Shown here: positions 4,776 to 8,050 of the stretch, in pieces
Layout: each line of letters starts with the position of its first letter
How positions within the stretch are numbered: position 1 is the stretch's first letter
DNA from: Deltaproteobacteria bacterium
GTDB lineage: Bacteria; Desulfobacterota_B; Binatia; UBA9968
Assembly: GCA_005879255.1 (NCBI GenBank)
Contig: VBKY01000390.1
Coordinates: 1 to 8,050 of the forward strand
Length of the DNA: 8,050 nt
Direction of reading: 5' to 3'
Program-made: the position numbers and the translations under genes
Notes under the pieces: model-generated
What the model was told of the DNA's origin: nothing
Databases searched by the model: none
Seen by the model: only the letters and a program-made list of their open reading frames with translations

Positions 4776-6482
4776 ATGGCCAAGAGTGAGGCCACGCTGG
4801 TTTTCGCCTCGGGGATCCGTCTCGACTGGCGGCAGGCGGGCATCCTACTCACCCTGTTGGGTCTTCTTACGGTTTTCATCCTCGTGCCTATCGTTCGAGT
4901 GCTGTGGGTCTCTCTCTCGGACGGCGAGGGCGGACTCACTTTGGTTCACTTCGCGAATTTCTTTCGCCGCCCGCTTTTTCGTGAATCGCTCTGGAATAGT
5001 CTTGTCGCCGGCCTCCTCGTGGTCTTTTTCGGAAGCCTGATCGCCGTCCCGCTTGCCTATTTGAGCGTCCGCTACGATTTCAAAGGAAAGATCCTTGTCA
5101 ACACGCTGTCCACTTTGCCATTGGTGATCCCTCCCGTCGTCGGATCCGTCGCTTTGCAACTCATTCTCGGGCGCAGCGGCACGGTCAAGCTGCTGCTGAT
5201 GCGCTGGTTCGATACGAGTATTCCTTTCATGGAAGGTCTCACCGGCGTCGTTCTCGTTCAGACCCTTCACTTCTTTCCGTTTATCATGCTCAACACCGCG
5301 GTTTCGCTCTCTAACATCGATCCGTCTCTGGAGGAGATGGCGCAGAACATGGGCTGCCACGGCCTGCGCCTGTTTCGCCGTGTCACTTTGCCTCTGATGC
5401 TGCCGGGCTTCATCGCCGGCTGCCTGCTCACGTTCATTCGCGCCGTTGACGATCTCGGCACCCCGCTCATGCTCAATTACAAGACTCTCCTCGCGCCGCA
5501 GGCCTATCTACGTATCACGACGATCGGCATCGACGATGTCGACGGCTATGTGATCTGCGTCATTCTCGTGGCTATTTCCCTCGGATCGCTTCTGGTTGCG
5601 CGAAAATACCTGAGCCTCTCCGAGTACGCCACGCTTCACCAGAGCGCCGCGGTCGCGCGGCCCGTTGCGGGCATGAAGCGACTGGGGATCCTGTTGTTTT
5701 GCGGGCTGGTCTTGAGCGTGAGCCTACTGCCCCACATCGGCATCATCATTCTGTCTTTCGCCAAAGTGTGGAGCTTCTCGCTATTGCCGACGACGTACAC
5801 GCTGGATAATTTCACGGAAATTCTGTTCCGTGCGCCGCATTTCGTGAAGAATACCTTGCTCTACACCGGCCTGGCCGCCGCGCTCGACGTCTTTCTCGGC
5901 GCGATCATCGCTTTCCTCTTGATAAGGAGCCGCGTCTGGGGCAGGAATCTGCTCGACGCCGTTGCCACTCTGCCGATCGCGATTCCCGGAGTCGTGCTCG
6001 CCGTCGGCTATCTCCGCGTTTTTCACGGCTGGGATTTCCCAGGCCTGGGCGCTCCGCTGACATCCACCTGGATCATTCTCGTTGTCGCCTACACGGTTCG
6101 CCGGTTGCCCTACACCGTGCGCGCCAGCTACGCGGCGTTGCAGCAGGTCCACGTCAGCCTGGAGGAATCCGCGCAAAACCTCGGCGCCAACCGTTTGCGC
6201 ACGTTCATCAGGGTTACGCTGCCGCTGATTTCCGGTGGGCTCGTGGCCGGAGGCCTGATCGCGTTTATAACGAGTTGTGTCGAATTGTCGTCGACCATCA
6301 TGCTTGTGCCGAGAATCGAGAGCGGCCCCATTTCCTACGGCATCTATATTTATATGCAAAGTCCCTTGGGACGGGCCGCGGGTGCGGCGCTGGGCGTCGT
6401 TGCCATCGTTCTGGTCTCCCTAGGAACTTATTTGACCTATCGCATTTTCGGCGGACGCACGGGCAGCGCGTTTCGGTTGTAG
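4776..6482 (+). CDS. ABC importer permease, two fused membrane domains
   Basis: A 568-residue inner-membrane protein with about 12 transmembrane helices in two homologous halves, about 1-285 and 300-568, as in the FbpB/ThiP type of importer. Each half carries the cytoplasmic EAA loop that docks on the ATPase: EEMAQNMG then LFRRVTLPLMLPG from about residue 186, and EESAQNLG then FIRVTLPLISGG from about 463. Helices in the first half lie near 21-45, 72-98, 107-132, 153-178, 207-228 and 258-280. The second half repeats the pattern from 302. One such chain forms the whole translocation pore, so no second permease gene is needed. The start is the first possible in frame, because TGA 4758 lies just upstream. 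It follows the binding-protein gene by 26 bp and precedes the ATPase gene by 3 bp, consistent with one transcript. Both halves look intact; the transported ligand cannot be told. Confidence 0.93.
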   Translation: MAKSEATLVFASGIRLDWRQAGILLTLLGLLTVFILVPIVRVLWVSLSDGEGGLTLVHFANFFRRPLFRESLWNSLVAGLLVVFFGSLIAVPLAYLSVRYDFKGKILVNTLSTLPLVIPPVVGSVALQLILGRSGTVKLLLMRWFDTSIPFMEGLTGVVLVQTLHFFPFIMLNTAVSLSNIDPSLEEMAQNMGCHGLRLFRRVTLPLMLPGFIAGCLLTFIRAVDDLGTPLMLNYKTLLAPQAYLRITTIGIDDVDGYVICVILVAISLGSLLVARKYLSLSEYATLHQSAAVARPVAGMKRLGILLFCGLVLSVSLLPHIGIIILSFAKVWSFSLLPTTYTLDNFTEILFRAPHFVKNTLLYTGLAAALDVFLGAIIAFLLIRSRVWGRNLLDAVATLPIAIPGVVLAVGYLRVFHGWDFPGLGAPLTSTWIILVVAYTVRRLPYTVRASYAALQQVHVSLEESAQNLGANRLRTFIRVTLPLISGGLVAGGLIAFITSCVELSSTIMLVPRIESGPISYGIYIYMQSPLGRAAGAALGVVAIVLVSLGTYLTYRIFGGRTGSAFRL

Positions 6483-6485
6483 ATC

Positions 6486-7577
6486 ATGTCGGCAGGCCAG
6501 GTCAGGCTCGAAAATATCGGCAAGCGTTACGGCGACATCTGGGCCGTGCGCCACGTCGATCTGGAGATCGCCAAAGGCGAGTTCTACACCCTCCTCGGAC
6601 CGAGCGGCTGCGGGAAAACCACTTTGCTCAGAACCATTGCCGGCTTTGTCTCGCCGGACGAAGGCGCCGTTTTCCTGGACGGCCATTCGGTAAACCACCT
6701 GCCGCCGTGGAAGCGCAACCTGGGAATGGTTTTTCAGAACTACGCGCTCTGGCCGCACATGACGGTTTTTGAGAACGTCGCGTTCGGACTGAAAGAACGA
6801 AAAATCCCGCGCCGCGAAATCGAACCGCGCGTTATGGAAGCGCTGGAGCAAGTCGGGCTCAAAGGAACCGAGCAACGCCGCCCTTCACAGCTTTCGGGCG
6901 GTCAGCAGCAGCGCGTCGCGCTTGCGCGCACGCTTGTGATCCAGCCGCGCGTTCTGCTCCTCGACGAGCCGCTCAGCAATCTCGACGCAAAGCTGCGTCA
7001 GGAAATGCGGATTGAGCTCTTGAAGCTGCAAAGAGACATCGGCTTGACCACCATCTATGTGACCCACGACCAAGAGGAAGCTCTGACGCTCTCGACCCGG
7101 ATCGCCGTGATGAACCTCGGCAAAGTCATCCAGGAGGGAAAGCCAAGGGAGATTTACGAGTCGCCGCGCGAGCGCTTCGTGGCAACCTTCGTGGGCAAGT
7201 CGAATTTTTTTTCCGGGACGATCGTCCGGTCGTCGGGCGGTCTCTTGGAGATTCAAACCGAAGAAGGTTTTAACATCAAAGCCTCGGCACCGCCTGACTA
7301 CAAGGGCGCGGCGGATGGACACAAGGTCGTGCTTTACGTCCGGCCCGAGGCGATCGATCTCGTCGAGCCGGCGGATCAGCCGCCAAAGGTGAATCGGATC
7401 ACAGGCCGCGTCGCCGCTTCCGCCTATCAGGGCTCGCTCGTTGAATATGAAATCGAATCCGCCGGACGCCTCATCCGAGTGAATGACACTCATCCAAGGA
7501 GCAAACCGCTGTTTCAACGCGGGGACGAAACGACTGTGACCTTTGCACCCGAGGACGTACGAATCGTCTCGGAATAG
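6486..7577 (+). CDS. ABC importer ATP-binding protein
   Basis: A 363-residue cytoplasmic ATPase of the FbpC/PotA/CysA-like importer class. All nucleotide-binding motifs are present: aromatic Y15 of the A-loop, Walker A GPSGCGKTT at 38-46, Q-loop Q84 in VFQNYALWPH, signature LSGGQQQRVALART at 136-149, Walker B RVLLLDEP at 155-162 with catalytic E161, the D-loop SNLD at 164-167, and switch His194 in VTHDQ. Residues from about 235 form a C-terminal TOBE-type regulatory beta domain (VVLYVRPEAIDLVEP; GRVAASAYQGSLVEYE). Length is normal and nothing is broken. It starts 3 bp after the permease stop without a clear Shine-Dalgarno, so it is probably translated by coupling. It should dimerise and drive the fused permease. 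No terminator with a T-run is visible in the 58 bp after its stop. Confidence 0.95.
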   Translation: MSAGQVRLENIGKRYGDIWAVRHVDLEIAKGEFYTLLGPSGCGKTTLLRTIAGFVSPDEGAVFLDGHSVNHLPPWKRNLGMVFQNYALWPHMTVFENVAFGLKERKIPRREIEPRVMEALEQVGLKGTEQRRPSQLSGGQQQRVALARTLVIQPRVLLLDEPLSNLDAKLRQEMRIELLKLQRDIGLTTIYVTHDQEEALTLSTRIAVMNLGKVIQEGKPREIYESPRERFVATFVGKSNFFSGTIVRSSGGLLEIQTEEGFNIKASAPPDYKGAADGHKVVLYVRPEAIDLVEPADQPPKVNRITGRVAASAYQGSLVEYEIESAGRLIRVNDTHPRSKPLFQRGDETTVTFAPEDVRIVSE

Positions 7578-7635
7578 AAGATGCGCGAAGCCAAAGCCGG
7601 AGAGTTCGAGAGGCCGTGTAAGGGCCTGAGTATTG

Positions 7636-7797
7636 ATGGACGTCGCGGAATTATTAGAGCTGGTGCAGCGCGGCGTCATCGATACGCGCCATATTACGAT
7701 GCGCTATTTCCCGTTGTCAGACGTTAACGAAGCGCTGGATTACATTGAAAAGCGAGGAGACAACGATCCGCTCTGGCCGATGTACGCGGCAGAGTAA
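7636..7797 (+). pseudogene. 3' remnant of a second dehydrogenase (MDR) gene
   Basis: Fifty-three codons plus TAA, collinear with codons 300-352 of the dehydrogenase at 878-1936, from MDVAELLELVQRG to LWPMYAAE. Five residues differ (Q to E, T to M, T to S, A to D, T to A) and six further codons differ silently. There are no gaps. An in-frame TGA at 7627-7629 closes the frame upstream and no ribosome binding site is present. The first 299 codons, including the cofactor-binding domain, are missing, so it cannot be an enzyme. The mix of silent and conservative changes suggests it diverged as a working gene before truncation. It lies 58 bp after the ATPase stop. Confidence 0.9.
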
Positions 7798-7823
7798 CTT
7801 CCCGGCTAAAAGTTGTCAGGCGG
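7636..7823 (+). repeat. Direct repeat copy B of the dehydrogenase 3' end
   Basis: Matches 1775-1962 at 176 of 188 positions, offset by exactly 5,861 bp, in the same orientation. All 12 mismatches are inside the coding part; the last 29 bp, from the stop codon on, are identical. Beyond 7823 the sequences diverge completely. Confidence 0.95.
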
Positions 7824-7876
7824 GGTAAAGATCTATAGCCGGTACGGACCTCGTCACGCGTTGAGCATGGTGATGA

Positions 7877-8020
7877 CGATGTTTGCGAGGCTTGCGGCTG
7901 GAAGATGCCGACGCGGATTACGTCGACGTCGCCCGCGATCCGAGCTTCGGCCGTGCCGGGATCATGAAATTCCTCGAAGACCATCTTTGGAACATCCACC
8001 GTTTGCGCCGCCGTTTCTAA
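7877..8020 (+). pseudogene. C-terminal-like coding remnant, family unknown
   Basis: A frame open from just after TGA 7874-7876 to TAA 8018-8020 has strong coding character. From GAA 7901 on, 28 of 38 codons end in G or C, and the peptide (EDADADYVDVARDPSFG, later FLEDHLWNIHRLRRRF) has a sensible amphipathic composition with a basic end. There is no ATG near the beginning, only TTG at 7883 and 7892, and no ribosome binding site. It reads like the last 40 or so residues of a larger protein whose upstream part is lost or frameshifted. I do not recognise the family. Confidence 0.35.
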
Positions 8021-8050
8021 AAGCCGGCAAGCTGCTGATTTCCCAGACCG

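Noticed and set aside
5781..6359. 192-codon minus-strand frame within the permease gene
   Set aside because: It is antisense to a well-supported membrane protein with EAA loops and has no motif of its own.
7611..7627. AGGCC/GGCCT hairpin after the ATPase gene as a terminator
   Set aside because: The stem is only 5 bp with a 7-nt loop and no T-run follows.
7724..7999. 91-codon minus-strand frame over the dehydrogenase stump and following remnant
   Set aside because: It covers sequence that is demonstrably the sense 3' end of a dehydrogenase on the + strand, and its product has no recognisable feature.

Overview
The window reads as chromosomal DNA from a fairly GC-rich bacterium. Codon third positions in the recognisable genes are mostly G or C, sigma70-type promoters are visible, and the transporter has a Gram-negative style exported binding protein without a lipobox. 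Gene content (cupin, non-canonical medium-chain dehydrogenase, VapBC, uptake ABC transporter) and junk-like intergenic repeats suit a soil or environmental proteobacterium or related phylum, possibly an uncultured lineage. I cannot name the taxon from sequence alone. All recognisable genes are on the + strand.

Layout. (1) 2-691: a cupin-domain protein, cut off at the left edge. (2) 696-870: a non-coding spacer bounded by imperfect inverted repeats and holding a perfect 11-bp hairpin; it looks like a small MITE-like or repeat element. (3) 878-1936: a zinc-type medium-chain dehydrogenase/reductase that appears to lack the usual zinc ligands. (4) 2119-2747: a VapBC-type toxin-antitoxin pair whose junction looks deleted, so the toxin lacks its normal start and first catalytic Asp. 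(5) 2748-3432: about 685 bp with no convincing gene but with two kinds of short direct repeats, then a near-consensus promoter at 3364-3391. (6) 3433-7577: a complete ABC importer operon of periplasmic binding protein, fused two-domain permease and ATPase, resembling the Fe3+/thiamine/polyamine/phosphonate importer superfamily. (7) 7578-8050: a patchwork of gene remnants.

The main structural finding is that the last 53 codons of the dehydrogenase gene plus 26 bp beyond its stop codon (1775-1962) recur at 7636-7823, immediately after the ABC operon. The copies match at 176 of 188 positions with no gaps. They form direct repeats 5,861 bp apart that bracket the toxin-antitoxin remnant and the transporter operon. 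About half the affected codons differ silently and the frame is intact. The second copy therefore looks like the stump of a diverged dehydrogenase paralogue, not a recent tandem duplication. A further C-terminal-like coding stretch of unknown family follows at 7877-8020. The whole 692-8050 region looks rearranged around an otherwise ordinary, probably functional ABC transporter.

No wholly new biological system is evident. The points most worth a second look are the direct-repeat bracket, the fused antitoxin/toxin junction, the repeat clusters and the helical tail on the binding protein.
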